A stretch of DNA of 64,000 bases from Tipula vernalis (lineage: Eukaryota; Arthropoda; Insecta; Diptera; Tipulidae), in contig OY282560.1 in the NCBI GenBank assembly GCA_958295665.1, positions 148,730,091 through 148,794,090 of the forward strand, in the 5' to 3' direction. Below, one piece after another: positions 44,260 to 54,898 of this stretch (position 1 is its first letter; each line of letters starts with the position of its first letter). The notes below the pieces were generated by a model, which was not told where the DNA came from, did not search any database, and saw only the letters and a program-made list of their open reading frames with translations. Both the position numbers and the translations under genes were made by a program.

Positions 44260-44350
44260 ATCCTTTGAGCGAGGGTCCATGGTATGATTTACAGATGCAT
44301 CAAAAACGGAAGTTGGGGCGGAGGTAGGAATACACAGGAGTGAGAGTACA
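44260..44350 (+). pseudogene. N-terminal scrap of RNase H, LOA-type element
   Basis: FTDASKTEVGAEVGIHRSES (~44287-44345) contains the first catalytic Asp of RNase H. The domain ends abruptly at about 44360. The matching relic at 8340-8470 shows what would follow. Confidence 0.7.
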
Positions 44351-45975
44351 CCTAACTATCGTTAGGTGAATTCTTGACAAAAAAGACTCGCCTAATTTCT
44401 TAAGAATAATTTCCGTATTTTACTAAAGTTTCAGACCTAAATCAGCTGTGTTTCGTGAGCGAGACAGGAACCGCCGTGTTAACATTTTTGTTATCTAAAC
44501 ATTCTTGTGTTCAACAATTTCGATTCAATTTCCATTGAATTAAAACAAAGATTCAATTTGGAAGTTGTTGTGCCATAATTGTGGAAATAACGTACCAATT
44601 TTTGGATGAGTGAGCACAGAGGAAGTTTTCTATTGGAGCTTATGCGGAACCTATCTCACTATCGAAAATAAATATCGCACATCTTTCTCACATGCAACTA
44701 TCATCGCAAACAAAAATTTTCACTGTAAAAATATCGCATACAAATGTTTCACCACAAATTTAATCGCTTTACGTTATGAACAATGATTTGACTTGTAATT
44801 GGGATATAACAGGAAGAACTGTATAAATTCTGGAAAAGCGTGGTTTTTGGGAGGCAGCCCCCATCCTTTAAGGTATACAACGAATTAAAAATGCGTTAAA
44901 AAAATTCTTATATTTACAAAGGTTGCTTTTTTAACATTTGTGGTACTCATCAGAAGGAACCGATATGGGCGAAAAAACTCTTTGATCTGTGTCTGCAAGA
45001 TTGACGAAGCAATTATTATTAATTAATACATAATCCTAACGTGCAAAATTATCAAAAAAATTTACATCTTCCATATGCAATATTTTCATTTGTGAAAGGT
45101 AGGGAACAAGCTTATTATACCAAAAGTATATCGGATTAAAATTTGATTTCCGATGGAGAGGAGATGAGATTGGAACTAACAATAAGCCCCTACATCTATT
45201 TTGTTCACTGAGTCCGAGAGAATGAGGAATTCGATTTTGTTTGGGTGAGTTTGCTGTGCGAAGGTGAGCACCGGTGTCCGATGTTCGTGACGACTTTTAA
45301 TACGTGTCCACTGGTTGGGCCCGATATTTATTACTCTGTTCTGCTGAGTTTCTTTTTTGTGATTTCATATGAATTGTGCTTCTCATGTTCCGAGTATGTT
45401 TATGGCTATTTTTCCACATCCAACTCTAGGGCCTGGGAGGGCTGCCTTTACTGCACCCAAGCCTTTGTTCAGAGAATCTGTTGCCGAGATGCCTCTATGA
45501 GACCTGTTGGACTGCTGGGTTTAGGAAATTCGTATGTGGTAAGGACTTCTGTTACCAGGTTACGATCGGAGATCCATCATCTTCCCACTCGACCGTAGCC
45601 TGTACATAACCCAGCGTCTTATTCTCTTCGCAAAATTTTTATGGTAGTCTAGGAAAGTTTTTCTTGCGGTTCAGCACTAACTTGAACTTGTTCCGCGCGA
45701 GTTTAATTCGTTTTCATTATGAATAAAATTCGTGACATCAAATTTTTTAGAAATGAATTAAATCCGCGCGAAATCTGTTCATTTAAAGAAAATTGATGTT
45801 GCAGATTTCAAATTTTGTATTGGCGCAATTAATTGTCGCTTAATTGTCCCCCATCCTTCCTCCAAAATACCATTTGGTTGTTCTAACACTTTTCCCCAGT
45901 TATAACAAAACGATGCTTTAACCATCCCCACAAAAAAGATTTTGTCATCATTTTGTCATCTCATCCGTCATCACC
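44351..45975. other. Unassigned stretch with one unrecognised open frame
   Basis: The 117-codon frame at 45245-45598 (plus) is Cys-rich and hydrophobic in its first half (LLSFFFVISYELCFSCSEYV) but resembles nothing I know, so I do not call it a gene. 44845-44945 is similar to 29725-29830. The last part (45600-45975) may belong to the leader of the Gypsy fragment that follows. Confidence 0.4.
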
Positions 45976-46200
45976 ATGTCAGGAGCAGATCCTAGACCTT
46001 ATGCGTTAGTCGCAGTTAATGGAGAATGCACAAAGGGATTACTAGATAGTGGAGCGTCCATTCCGAGAATGATTCCGAGCGATACATTGATTATCTTAAC
46101 GTATAATTTGACGCGTCAGTACTACATGTTAATACCGCCAGTACCGAAGTTTCACATCGTTCCGAATTCAACCGAAGCGAAGCAAATCAGCATTCATTAA
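45976..46200 (+). pseudogene. Aspartic protease fragment of Gypsy fragment C
   Basis: YALVAVNGECTKGLLDSGAS contains the DSGAS active site. The frame closes at 46200 without the ILGxDF motif. The start Met may be accidental. Confidence 0.7.
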
Positions 46201-46249
46201 CAGCTGGATAAAATACAGTTCTGAAATCCATAATTGAGAATTTTCCTGC

Positions 46250-47330
46250 TTTTTTGAGATTAGGATTAGGGAAAACATCGCGGGTAACCCACAAAATCAA
46301 AATTCGTGATGGTGTAGAACCAATAAAACAGAGATTTTATGCCATATCGCAGGCGAAACAATAATTAATGTACCATAAGAACTGTGTCATCGAGCCAAGT
46401 CACAGTGATTGGTCGTCGTCTGTGACCCTTGTGAATAAGGCGTCGGGCAAAGCGTGCTTGTGTTTGGATGCTCGCATGGTGAATAAGGTAATCGAAAGGA
46501 ATGCTTATCCGTTGCCTCTTGTCGAAGGATTATTGGATCGACTAGATCGAACTCAATATATTTCGGTAATCGATTTGAAAGACGCCTTTACGAGCGTTTA
46601 CTGTACCCGGACGGCCCTTATATCACTTCACAGTGATGCTATTCGGTTTGTGCAATGCACCACAAACAATGTGTCGCCTTGTACACCTGGATGATTTATT
46701 AATCACATCTTCTTCCTTACACGAACATTTTCGGTTGTTAAACCTAATGATAGAGCGGTTAAATTGGCTGGTTTGACGGTGAATATCGATAAATGTAAAT
46801 TTGTCATTAAGGAAGTTGCATACTTAGGGTACATCGTCGGTTATTGCTGTCTTCGTACAAATTCGACGAAAATACAAGGAATTAAATCAGACGTTTTCTA
46901 GGGTTACTCGTATGTGGCTGGTACAGTCGATTCATCAAAAAATTTTCAATCATCGCGCACCGATCACAGATCTGCTGAAAAAGAATAATAAAATTAGTTG
47001 GAACTCAAATGCCTAAGAAGCTTTTTAGAAATTGAAGATTTCCCTCTCGGCACCACCGATAGTAACAAACCCCGATTTCAGCCAGCCGTTCCACATCCAA
47101 TGTGATGAGTGTAAAGATGGCATAGGGAGTGTGTACTATTCTAAATCGATGATGGGTTGGGGCGTCCGATAGAAAACTATTCAATGAAAGGAGTGTTTAG
47201 CAGCAGTCCTGAGTGTTAAAAAATTCCGGTGTTACATCTTAAATTACAGGTATACGATTTTAAAATAGGCTACCATAAAGGAGCAAACAACACGGTAGCA
47301 GATTCTCTGTCTAGAGCATTTTGTGACTCT
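46250..47330 (+). pseudogene. Reverse transcriptase and RNase H pieces of Gypsy fragment C
   Basis: VIEPSHSDWSSSVTLVNKAS and LCLDARMVNKVIERNAYPLP, then YISVIDLKDAFTSV (motif A), are in the open piece 46368-46694. LLITSSSLHEHFRLL, VNIDKCKFVIKEVAYLGYIV and SVLSVKKFR-like pieces follow in changing frames. YDFKIGYHKGANNTVADSLS (47245-47310) ends the RNase H. The YVDD segment is largely deleted, leaving only LDDLLIT-like sequence near 46690. Confidence 0.8.
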
Positions 47331-47504
47331 CCAATTATGGTTGCCGGTTTGAATTGGTTGCAATGTTATGAATGCCAATTAGAGGCCAATACAGCAGTTC
47401 ATGCATGCTCAATCAACATCTCTGAACTTCCCATGACCAATACAACTTCTGATGAAGAATTAGTGCCACTAAATGTAGATCTTAATTCAACAGCCTTCTA
47501 TCAG

Positions 47505-48025
47505 AACGGATCGTAAAGGAGAATATACCGGAAGAGAATTTAAAAATTTTCTTAAGTCACATGGTATATATACAAAGTCAACGCACAGCACCCTGGTGCT
47601 GGTTACTGTTTGATGCAGATATGCAAAATGAATATTGGAGCGAGGCACTTGTCACAGCTAATTTCTTGCAAAATCTATTACCATGGAAACATCTAAATCA
47701 TTTGAATTGTGGAATAATAGAAAACCAATTTACGCAAATTTGTATCGTTTTGGCAGCAAATTTGTGTTAGAATTCAAGATGGCCAGCGTAAAAAACTAGA
47801 TGCAAAACTGTATCCGCTTTCCTTGGTTTTGACTTGCAATCAAAAGCATTAATATGTTTTATTCTCGAACAACGCAAAGATATCGTATCAAGAGGCGTGA
47901 AATTCTACAATGATGTTCATATTGCAAATGCTGATATAAAGAAAACTGCTCAAGAACAGTTCAATAAAAAATTGGCAGTACAAATTGAAATTTCATTAGA
48001 CGAAATAAGTAAGCTGATAGTATAA
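47505..48025 (+). pseudogene. Copia integrase C-terminal half, broken
   Basis: RTDRKGEYTGREFKNFLKSH (catalytic-core region), then DADMQNEYWSEALVTANFLQ, a typical Copia block in the open piece 47561-47770, and FELWNNRKPIYANLYRFGSK. Frameshifts separate the pieces. Confidence 0.8.
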
Positions 48026-48203
48026 TTGAACCAGTAATTGATAACTCTAGCGAATCAAGTGAAAATATTAGGAATGACGTTCCACATCTACAATCAACTT
48101 TAAGAATTTTATTAACAGTTGCCGCTCAAAAGAATATGAGTATTCAACATTTCGACATGAAATCGGCTGTCCTTAATGGTGAGCTAAAAGAAAAATATAA
48201 AGG

Positions 48204-49935
48204 GCTGAAATCTCAAAAGATGATCAGAACTTCGGTCTTTATTAAATCAACTCCCAAATCAATCCCGAAATGAACCTCTTAAGTCAATTTTCAGCTTAAG
48301 CTCCAACTCAATTGATAACTCAATCTCTGTCTCAATCGCAAAACAATCCTGAATGCAGTCAGCAAATTAACGGCCAACTCAGTCATCAATTAAATCACTA
48401 AATCATCATAATGATTTTCATTATAATCACCTGAATGAATTGGTGACTAAGTTGTGGGTAGGGTTAGGAGTTGATTTTGTGATTTCGTTGGAGATTACGC
48501 TGGGATTGAATTAGAGGTTGAATTGAAGATTGAGTTGGATATTGAGGTTAGATTGTAAAGGGATTAAGGGGTTCAGTTGGAGATTGAGTTTAGATTGAGT
48601 AAGAGATTAAAGAGTTCAGTTAGGGATTGATAGATTCGGTAGTTAGTTTGAGTTGACTTGATATAATCAACCGAACTTATCTGTTTATCAATCGACTATG
48701 ATGAAATTCGATATGTGCGTAGGAAATGAGATTCTAAGTATGATGGAACTTGCCTACTTCTCAAACAATTATGATGAAATTCGGCTTGTGCATCATACTT
48801 GGCCATATTCCAAAACTTCATCCAAATATCAATTTAGAATCCCATTTCCAACGCACATATCACATTTCATCAAAATAGGTTAGACATGTTCCCTCATACT
48901 TTTCCTTATTCCAGAATTTCATCCAAAAATCATTTTAGAATCCCATTTCCAACGTGCAAGCCGAAATTTATCATAATTGATTAAAAAATAGGCAAATTAC
49001 ATAGAATGGAAGAGTAGAATCCCATTTACAACGCATTTGTCAAATTTCACCATAATCGGTTGAGAAATAGATAAGTTCCATCCTAATTGGCCATTCAAAG
49101 GTTCAGTTTGAGGTTTGAGCTATTAACAGTGACCTTTCTTAAGTATGAAACAATATTTGTGTTATACCCTAGACACAATGCGATTTAATAAAACCGATTT
49201 AGTGACTTTTTCGAGATTATTCGTAGTGTGTCAACCTCGATTATAGCTAATCCTCTTGTTTTTGCATAGAATACTTAAACTAGTTTAGCTAAATCGGATT
49301 TATTAAACCACAGTCCGTCTAGGGTATGAGGTTTGGTTCAAATCGGTAAAGTCGTGTGGTTTAGTTTAAATATCATACACCAGCATATGTGTAGCAGCAC
49401 ATACGTACAAACACTCACTTTATTTTATAGAATGCTCAACTGCGCATTAAACACTGGTCCAACACCATCTCAACCCCAATTCAACCCGCAAACTGCCCCC
49501 AACTCTACCCTTAACCCAACCGGAAACTCCCTGTCAACTCAATCCTCAAACCAGCATATATAAAAAATTGGTCAACTGCTAACTATGTCTTAACCCAACC
49601 CCATCTCAACTCCAACTCAACTTGAACTCAACCCGTAAATTGATCCCTAACCCAACTCAATATTCAAACCAACATATATAAAAAATTGGTAAATATTTCG
49701 ATAACCAGGTATTTTGGGTCAATTCGTATGGCAGGTATACCTGACCCTCTTGACGCGCAGGTTCCAAAAGCTTTTCAAATCTCGGCCTTGACCATAGAAA
49801 CAGATTGGCAAAAAAATTCTAAATCGAGAAAATTGAAAACGTCGAGAAAAGTGGGTTTGCACCAATCAAATTTTTGATCGCTTTTGACAGGATTTCAATA
49901 CTTTGGTCCTTTTAGACCGAAGTAAATTACACGAA
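48204..49935 (+). repeat. Family X repeat inserted in the Copia element
   Basis: An unclassified, non-coding modular repeat. It carries ACTTCGGTC at 48229-48237 and its reverse complement GACCGAAGT at 49915-49923 near its ends. Modules in order: CAACTC-rich (48250-48400), GAGTTG-rich (48440-48650), three ~107-bp units like the 6765-8820 array (48700-49090), a middle segment, a second CAACTC-rich tract (49430-49680) and a conserved end (GGTCAATTCGTATGGCAGGT ... TTTTGACAGGATTTCAATAC). The Copia reading frame resumes right after it. Confidence 0.75.
49167..49324. mobile_element. Mariner-like MITE inside family X
   Basis: 158 bp, CCCTAGAC...GTCTAGGG, flanked by TA at 49165-49166 and 49325-49326. 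Imperfect inverted arms run about 45 bp: CCCTAGACACAATGCGATTT on the left, CCCTAGACGGACTGTGGTTT on the right read on the minus strand, both continuing AATAAA..CCGATTTAG. The homologous X copy at 60590 (TTGTGTAAGGTTTGG) lacks the insertion, which confirms its limits to within a few bases. Confidence 0.85.
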
Positions 49936-51506
49936 ACAACCGCCCGGCTAAATAAAAGAAGGTAAAGAAAATCATATTTGTTTACTTAATAAGAGTTTAT
50001 ATGGTCTTAAGCAATCTGCCAGAGTGTGGACTCAAACACTTCACACTATGTTAGTCGCATTGGGTCTCAAACAAAGCGATATTATGTACTTAATTGTTTA
50101 TGTGGATGATATTTTGATGGCATCCACATCACCAAAAACTGACGTCGCACATCGGAACTAAACTGAGAAAATGCTTCATATCATATACAATTTGGGTGAA
50201 ATAAACAATTAACAGGTGAATTACTTTCAAATAACGAAAATTACCGAAAGCAATTGGTAGCTTCTTGTATGTGGCTATAAACACACTTCCTGATATTTCG
50301 GCTGTCGTATGATTATTGGCTCAACAAGTTGAGGAACCTAAACAACGTGATTGGTTCGAGGTGGAAAGAGTCTTAAAGTATTTGAAAACAACAGCAGCCG
50401 TCAAATTATCACTTGATTTTTCAAACGAAAATGAAACACTGATTGGTTTCCAGACGCAGACTGGGGTGAAAATCGTCAAACCAAAAAATTGAACACGGGG
50501 TTTGTTTTCATTCTTGGTGGCCCGATATGTTGGACATGTAGAAAACAGACTTGTGTTCAAAATAATGCATGTGGTTTCGAAATATTCTCAACTATTTTTA
50601 TTTACAAATAAAAGAACCACATTGATATTAAGGCACATCTCATAAAAGACAATATTAAGAATGGTACTCTTGTAATTGAGTATTGTTCAAGCGAAAATAA
50701 TATTGCAGATTTGTTAACTAAGCCATTATCAAATTCCAAATTTAATAATTTAAAATCTAAAATATAAATGGTTGAAATCTCATGAGTTGATCAGAACTTC
50801 GGTCCGCAAAATTACATGCATACGTAAACTTATCTCAAGTCTCAACTGAATCCCTTAATCCCTTACTCAACCACTCATCAAGTTCTAACTCAACTTTCCG
50901 CAACGACAACCACCAAATCAATCCCAACCAGCACTCAACTCTATCACCAATTCAACCTCAACTTAACTTCAATTCAATCCCTACTCAACCTATCCTTTTT
51001 GATCGTCGCACGAAGCAAACGTAATTTTTACTGTGTGACAATAAAAATAAAATAAATAATTTGTATTTAAATAATTGTGAATCATTGTTTTAATAAACTA
51101 TTGTGATTAAAAAGGTTATCAAAAATGTGCAATAACACACCTAACATTCAATTCATATGTAATACATGTAATCAAGTTAAAAAAAAAAAATTGAGAGTAG
51201 AGCAAATCAGGTGTTTAACAGGTTAGATGACATCACTAACACAGTTGCCGCATTTTTCAATAACTTTGGTGACATGATTGCAAAACAGTTAAACATGCAA
51301 TTGCAAACTCAATCAACATATGTAGCTACGAAACAGAACGAAAATTTTACAAATATTCATGATATCCAGACAACACCGCACTTGAAACATTAATTGTGCG
51401 AATGGATACTAGTGAATGAAACTTGCGATCTGTAGCTCAACAACAATTTTTTGTGGCTACTCACCTCCATCCGTCTACCTCAGATATGGATGTCATACGA
51501 TACATA

Positions 51507-52717
51507 GGTTAGGTTAGGTTAGGTTAGGTTGGAGTGGCTGCTTACGCACACTTAGACCGGTGACGGTCCATTGTGATACCACAGGATGTATCCCCTTTTA
51601 CCCCTATTGGAACCATTTCGAGCTACTTATGTAGCGTAAGACGTCCCGCACTTTAATGTTTTCGAGATCCGAGAGGCAGTCCATCCTGAACTTACCTAAG
51701 TGTTTGTGCCTTCTGAGAGCCAATGCTGGACACGAGCAAAGGAAGTGGACCAACGTCTCTTCCTCCTCTTCGTCCAAGCAGCTTCTGCAGAAGCCATTAG
51801 CCTCCAGACCCATCCTTCTTGCATGTTCTCCAAAAAGGCAGTGTCCCGTGAGAATTCCTACGACCGTTCTTAATTCACGTCTGCGTAAGGATATTAATGC
51901 CCTAGTGCGCCTGAAGTCCAGCTTTGGCCAAACTTGTCTTGCAACTCTACAGGTGAGGGTGTTAGACCACCTTTCCCCCACTGAGGATAGCGCTTGCTTC
52001 CCAGGTGCTTGTCTCAGCGTTGTGATAGGTCTCCCCAGACTTGCCCTTTCCGGTTGCAGCTGGAGAGTCGTAAAATGCCTAGCGAGTTCATCCGCCCTGC
52101 AGTTACCCATGACGCCCGAGTGACCTGGGACCCAGATTACCTGGATATTGAAATGCTCACCCATCTCATTTAGAGATGAGTGACAACTCAACGCCACCCG
52201 TGACGCCAAAGACACCGATTCTAACGACCGGATCGCCACTTGACTGTCTACATAGATTGTGATATCGTCTGAGGATAACACATTATGCTTCAACCACGTC
52301 ATGACCTCCTCAATCGCTACGACTTCAGCTTGGTACACGCTGTAGTAATCAGGGAGACGAATAGAAATATTTACATTTAATTTGTCACAGAATACTCCAG
52401 CTCCTACTTTGCCGTCTAGCTTGGAGCCATCTGTGAAGAATTGCAACGCTTCGGTTTCCGATAACGGTCTATCCCTCCAGGATTCCCTTGAAGGGAAGGA
52501 GGTCCGAAATCGCTTCTCGAAGCGTAGAGTAGGTTTAATGTAGTCAAGATTCGCCAGCTCATCCTTCAACGATCTGACGATAGTAGAGTGTCCTATACTA
52601 AGACACCGCCACTGAGAGACGGCTGCAAGTCGTACAGCCGTATTTGCCGCCATCTGTTTGCCAAAAATGTCGACCGGTAGAAGGTGCAACATAACCTCTA
52701 AGGCACTTGTCGGTGTC
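51507..52717 (-). mobile_element. LOA/R1-type non-LTR 3' fragment with 13-bp target duplication
   Basis: Flanked by CATACGATACATA at 51494-51506 and 52718-52730. On the minus strand it contains the intact RNase H and zinc-finger part of ORF2, a short 3' region, and a tail of about four GGTTA units (plus strand) in place of poly(A). 5' truncation is typical. A shorter near-identical copy is at 15743-16133, so the family moved recently. Confidence 0.92.
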
Positions 52718-52737
52718 CATACGATACATAACAACAA
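51604..52737 (-). CDS. RNase H and zinc-finger C-terminus of LOA-type ORF2, open
   Basis: An uninterrupted 377-codon frame. The first seven residues (MLLCIVW) are encoded by target-site DNA beyond 52717, so the start is accidental and this is the C-terminal part of a much longer polyprotein. RNase H would remove element RNA after reverse transcription. Catalytic residues are all present: D103 in FTDGSKLDGKVGAGVF, E138 in YQAEVVAIEEV, D164 in IYVDSQVAIRSLE, and H206 and D216 in WVPGHSGVMGNCRADELAR. A CxxC...HxxxxC finger (C317, C320, H331, C336) follows. It ends at 51604, about 100 bp before the tail. The open frame implies young age; expression is not implied. Confidence 0.85.
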   Translation of the reverse strand: MLLCIVWTPTSALEVMLHLLPVDIFGKQMAANTAVRLAAVSQWRCLSIGHSTIVRSLKDELANLDYIKPTLRFEKRFRTSFPSRESWRDRPLSETEALQFFTDGSKLDGKVGAGVFCDKLNVNISIRLPDYYSVYQAEVVAIEEVMTWLKHNVLSSDDITIYVDSQVAIRSLESVSLASRVALSCHSSLNEMGEHFNIQVIWVPGHSGVMGNCRADELARHFTTLQLQPERASLGRPITTLRQAPGKQALSSVGERWSNTLTCRVARQVWPKLDFRRTRALISLRRRELRTVVGILTGHCLFGEHARRMGLEANGFCRSCLDEEEEETLVHFLCSCPALALRRHKHLGKFRMDCLSDLENIKVRDVLRYISSSKWFQ

Positions 52738-52988
52738 AGGTTAATATAACAGCAGACGACGTATCTTGCCGCGCCTTAATTGCAAGACAAAAGATAGGAG
52801 TCAGCTGAATTTTATTTTGTATAAAATTGGAGTGAACCCGCACTGCACTTTGATAGAATTTATTCATCGGAGATTTGGCCGACAGGTGTTGTAATAAAAC
52901 CATTTATCAACTATTATCGAAAAAACCACCGGGGTCTCGTTAGTTAAGTGTTACGAAAATGTAATTAATTATATTTTATTTTTATAAA

Positions 52989-53576
52989 ATGCTATGTCAC
53001 GATCGTGTTGCTGGTAAGAAAAAATCAGGAGGTGGGGTGGCCGTCTATTTTAAATCGTCTTTAAATATTAATATTAATATTGATCGTCTTGTTTTGGGAA
53101 AGACTGAGTTTATTATTTTAGAAATAAACGTTAAAAATATTAAGTATGCTGTAATTGTTGGTTATAATCCACCACCAAAAATATTAAATGACATCGGCGA
53201 TATTGTGACTTTGTTTATGGATTACATAAATAGCTATTCCCATGTGATAATTCTCGGTGATTTTAATATTAATTTAAATACTACCCCGAATCGATTTCTC
53301 GACAATTTAAATATACTCAATTTATTTGTTGTTCCATTTCAATTTACAAGAGAATCAAATTTTTTAGATTTAATTCTGGTGAATGAAGCTGACTCTGATA
53401 GAATAATTCAATTCGACAAAATTTCCCTTCCGTCGATTTCCGACCATTATTTGATTTTTATGTCATATAAAGTGAAGTTCAAACGGCCAAAACCAACATA
53501 CTCCTATATCCCGGTGCACAATGATATTGACGTGAAGCTAATGGAAAACACCTTTGTACTGAACTTGAAATGTTAA
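52989..53576 (+). pseudogene. Endonuclease of the second CR1-type element (C-terminal part)
   Basis: 195 open codons. Visible: KKSGGGVAVYFKSSLN, AVIVGYNPPPK, HVIILGDFNINLNTTPN (GDFN catalytic motif), ESNFLDLILVNEAD, and LPSISDHYLIFM (SDH catalytic motif). The N-terminal Asn and Glu metal-binding motifs are missing upstream of 52989, so the domain cannot be active. The open frame ends at 53576 before the reverse transcriptase. Confidence 0.85.
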
Positions 53577-53719
53577 AGAGCATGGCTAATTTGGACAACA
53601 TTTGTAATTTATTTCATAATTTTATAGATATCATACACCATCGTTGCATTCCGGTAAAAATTTTTTTTTCGATTTTAATCCAGCAGCACCCTGGCTTAAC
53701 ACTAAAATTATTATACTAA

Positions 53720-54898
53720 GCACATTGAACGATGATGCCCATCAAAAATTCTAGTAATACTATACCGTTTTCGGCTGATGATATCAATTTACATTTTTCA
53801 GCCATTCCTTCTACTAGTGTCGTTCCGCCTTGGTTAATGTTGTAGATGATATCTCGTGTATCTTTAATGCACCTACATCTTTTGCGGTAATTGTCCTCTT
53901 GGATTTTTCTAAGGCATTTGTTTCTATTAATCATCAGCTTCTCCTGCAAAAGCTTAAATTATTTTATAATTTTTCGGGCTGTGCTATTCGTTTATTATCT
54001 TCCTATCTATTGGATAGGACTCAGATTGTAAATTTATTAGGGTCATTATCACAAACAGCTTCGGTTACTTGTGGAGTCCCTCAGAGGTCTATTATTGGGC
54101 CAATATTATTTTTCCTTTTCATTAATGATATAGCTGATTGGATTTCTGGTTCAAAATTACATTTCTACGCGGACGATGTTCAATTATATATTGGTGGTTG
54201 GTTCATTAGAAAATATAAATGAGAAGATCTGCAAAGTATTTATTCTTGGTCAACGTCAAATGGTCTTATGTTAAATACAAAGAAAACACAGGCCATGTTT
54301 ATTTGTAGAAGCAAATTAGCATTAGTTGATACAGTTTGTAATCTGGGTCTACGCATGAATAGCAGTTTTTTTTAAACTCTATTCTGTATGGCTTAAAACT
54401 TCATAAAAAGATTTGTCCGGAGAACTTAAAACTATATCTGGTTAAAACGTTGGTCATCCCGCACTTTACATAATTTGATGTGATTTATCAACACTGTGAT
54501 TCACTAAGTATTAGTTTGCTTCAAAAAGCATTCAATAACTCAGTCAGATATACCTATAACCTACGCAAGTTTGATCATATTGCATTTTATTCAAATAATA
54601 TTCTTGGTTGCAGTTTAAATGAACTTTTTATTTTTCATAAATTAGTTTTTTTTTACATAAGTTGCTTAAGGTGAAACAGCCAGTGTATCTCTTTGACAAG
54701 GTCAGAATGGGTAGGTCTGGCCGAACTCAATGTCTATTGTTGCCGCCAAATATACAAAATAATGTTTTCAATTATTCACCATTGGTCAGAGGTTATGTTT
54801 TATGGAATCGGTTGCCGGTTGAAGTTAGATATGTAAGCTCAATTAGTGTTTTTAAAAAACTTATTTTTGATTATATAAAAATAAATAATTTGACTTGA
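53720..54898 (+). pseudogene. Reverse transcriptase of the second CR1-type element
   Basis: FAVIVLLDFSKAFVSINHQL (motif A, Asp present) is at ~53890. SVTCGVPQRSIIGPILFFLF is at ~54060; the usual PQGS has become PQRS. KLHFYADDVQLYIGG (catalytic Asp pair) is at ~54155. Stops near 54222 and 54377 precede thumb pieces at 54480-54674 and 54662-54898. The N-terminal fingers before 53830 are mostly deleted. Confidence 0.85.

Larger units (their letters stand above)
41709..44350 (+). mobile_element. LOA-type non-LTR retrotransposon, degenerate, 3'-truncated
   Basis: Endonuclease, reverse transcriptase, thumb and the start of RNase H follow in order on the plus strand. The presence of an RNase H domain after the reverse transcriptase fits the LOA/R1 side of non-LTR elements. 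Similarity ends in the middle of RNase H at about 44350. The short piece before 41762 (EKKAEQGLLKKLSEK) may be the end of ORF1. An 11-G run at 43081-43091 causes a frame change. Confidence 0.85.
45976..47500 (+). mobile_element. Gypsy-type fragment C (protease to RNase H), degenerate
   Basis: Protease, reverse transcriptase and RNase H-integrase junction pieces occur in order without LTRs. It is cut at about 47500, where Copia sequence begins abruptly. It is a different family from elements A and B. Confidence 0.8.
47501..50765 (+). mobile_element. Copia-type pol fragment, interrupted by family X
   Basis: Integrase sequence begins at 47505. Reverse transcriptase starts at about 48095, is interrupted by family X between about 48200 and 49935, and then resumes. 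RNase H ends with a normal Copia terminus at 50765. No LTR is visible at either side. All frames are broken. Confidence 0.85.
48095..50765 (+). pseudogene. Copia reverse transcriptase and RNase H, split by family X
   Basis: Left part: MSIQHFDMKSAVLNGELKEK (48138-48197) is the QFDVKTAFLNG motif A. Right part, from 49936: KQPPG, then KEGKENHICLLNKSLYGLKQ, then IVYVDDILMAST (50095-50130, the catalytic YVDD). RNase H pieces follow, such as RDWFEVERVLKYLKTT (~50350). The end IEYCSSENNIADLLTKPLSN (50680-50737) is the classic Copia C-terminus. Multiple stops. Confidence 0.85.
51125..52960 (+). pseudogene. ORF1 of the second CR1-type element, broken and interrupted
   Basis: Begins with MCNNTPNIQFICNTCNQVK (CxxC pairs) at 51125. 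The piece 51211-51393 is helical (RLDDITNTVAAFFNNFGDMI). FFVATHLHPSTSDMDVIRYI follows, just before the LOA insertion. After it, RALIARQKIG and FILYKIGVNP-type sequence (52765-52840) resume the same domain. Stops at 51214-51216 and 51393 and frame changes inactivate it. Confidence 0.55.

Noticed and set aside
45245..45598. 117-codon open frame as a gene
   Set aside because: No recognisable domain, no splice or promoter context, and it lies between two transposon fragments.
51507..51532. TTAGG repeats as a true telomere or interstitial telomeric array
   Set aside because: Only about four units, placed exactly at the 3' end of a non-LTR insertion bounded by a target duplication, and repeated in the second copy at 15743.
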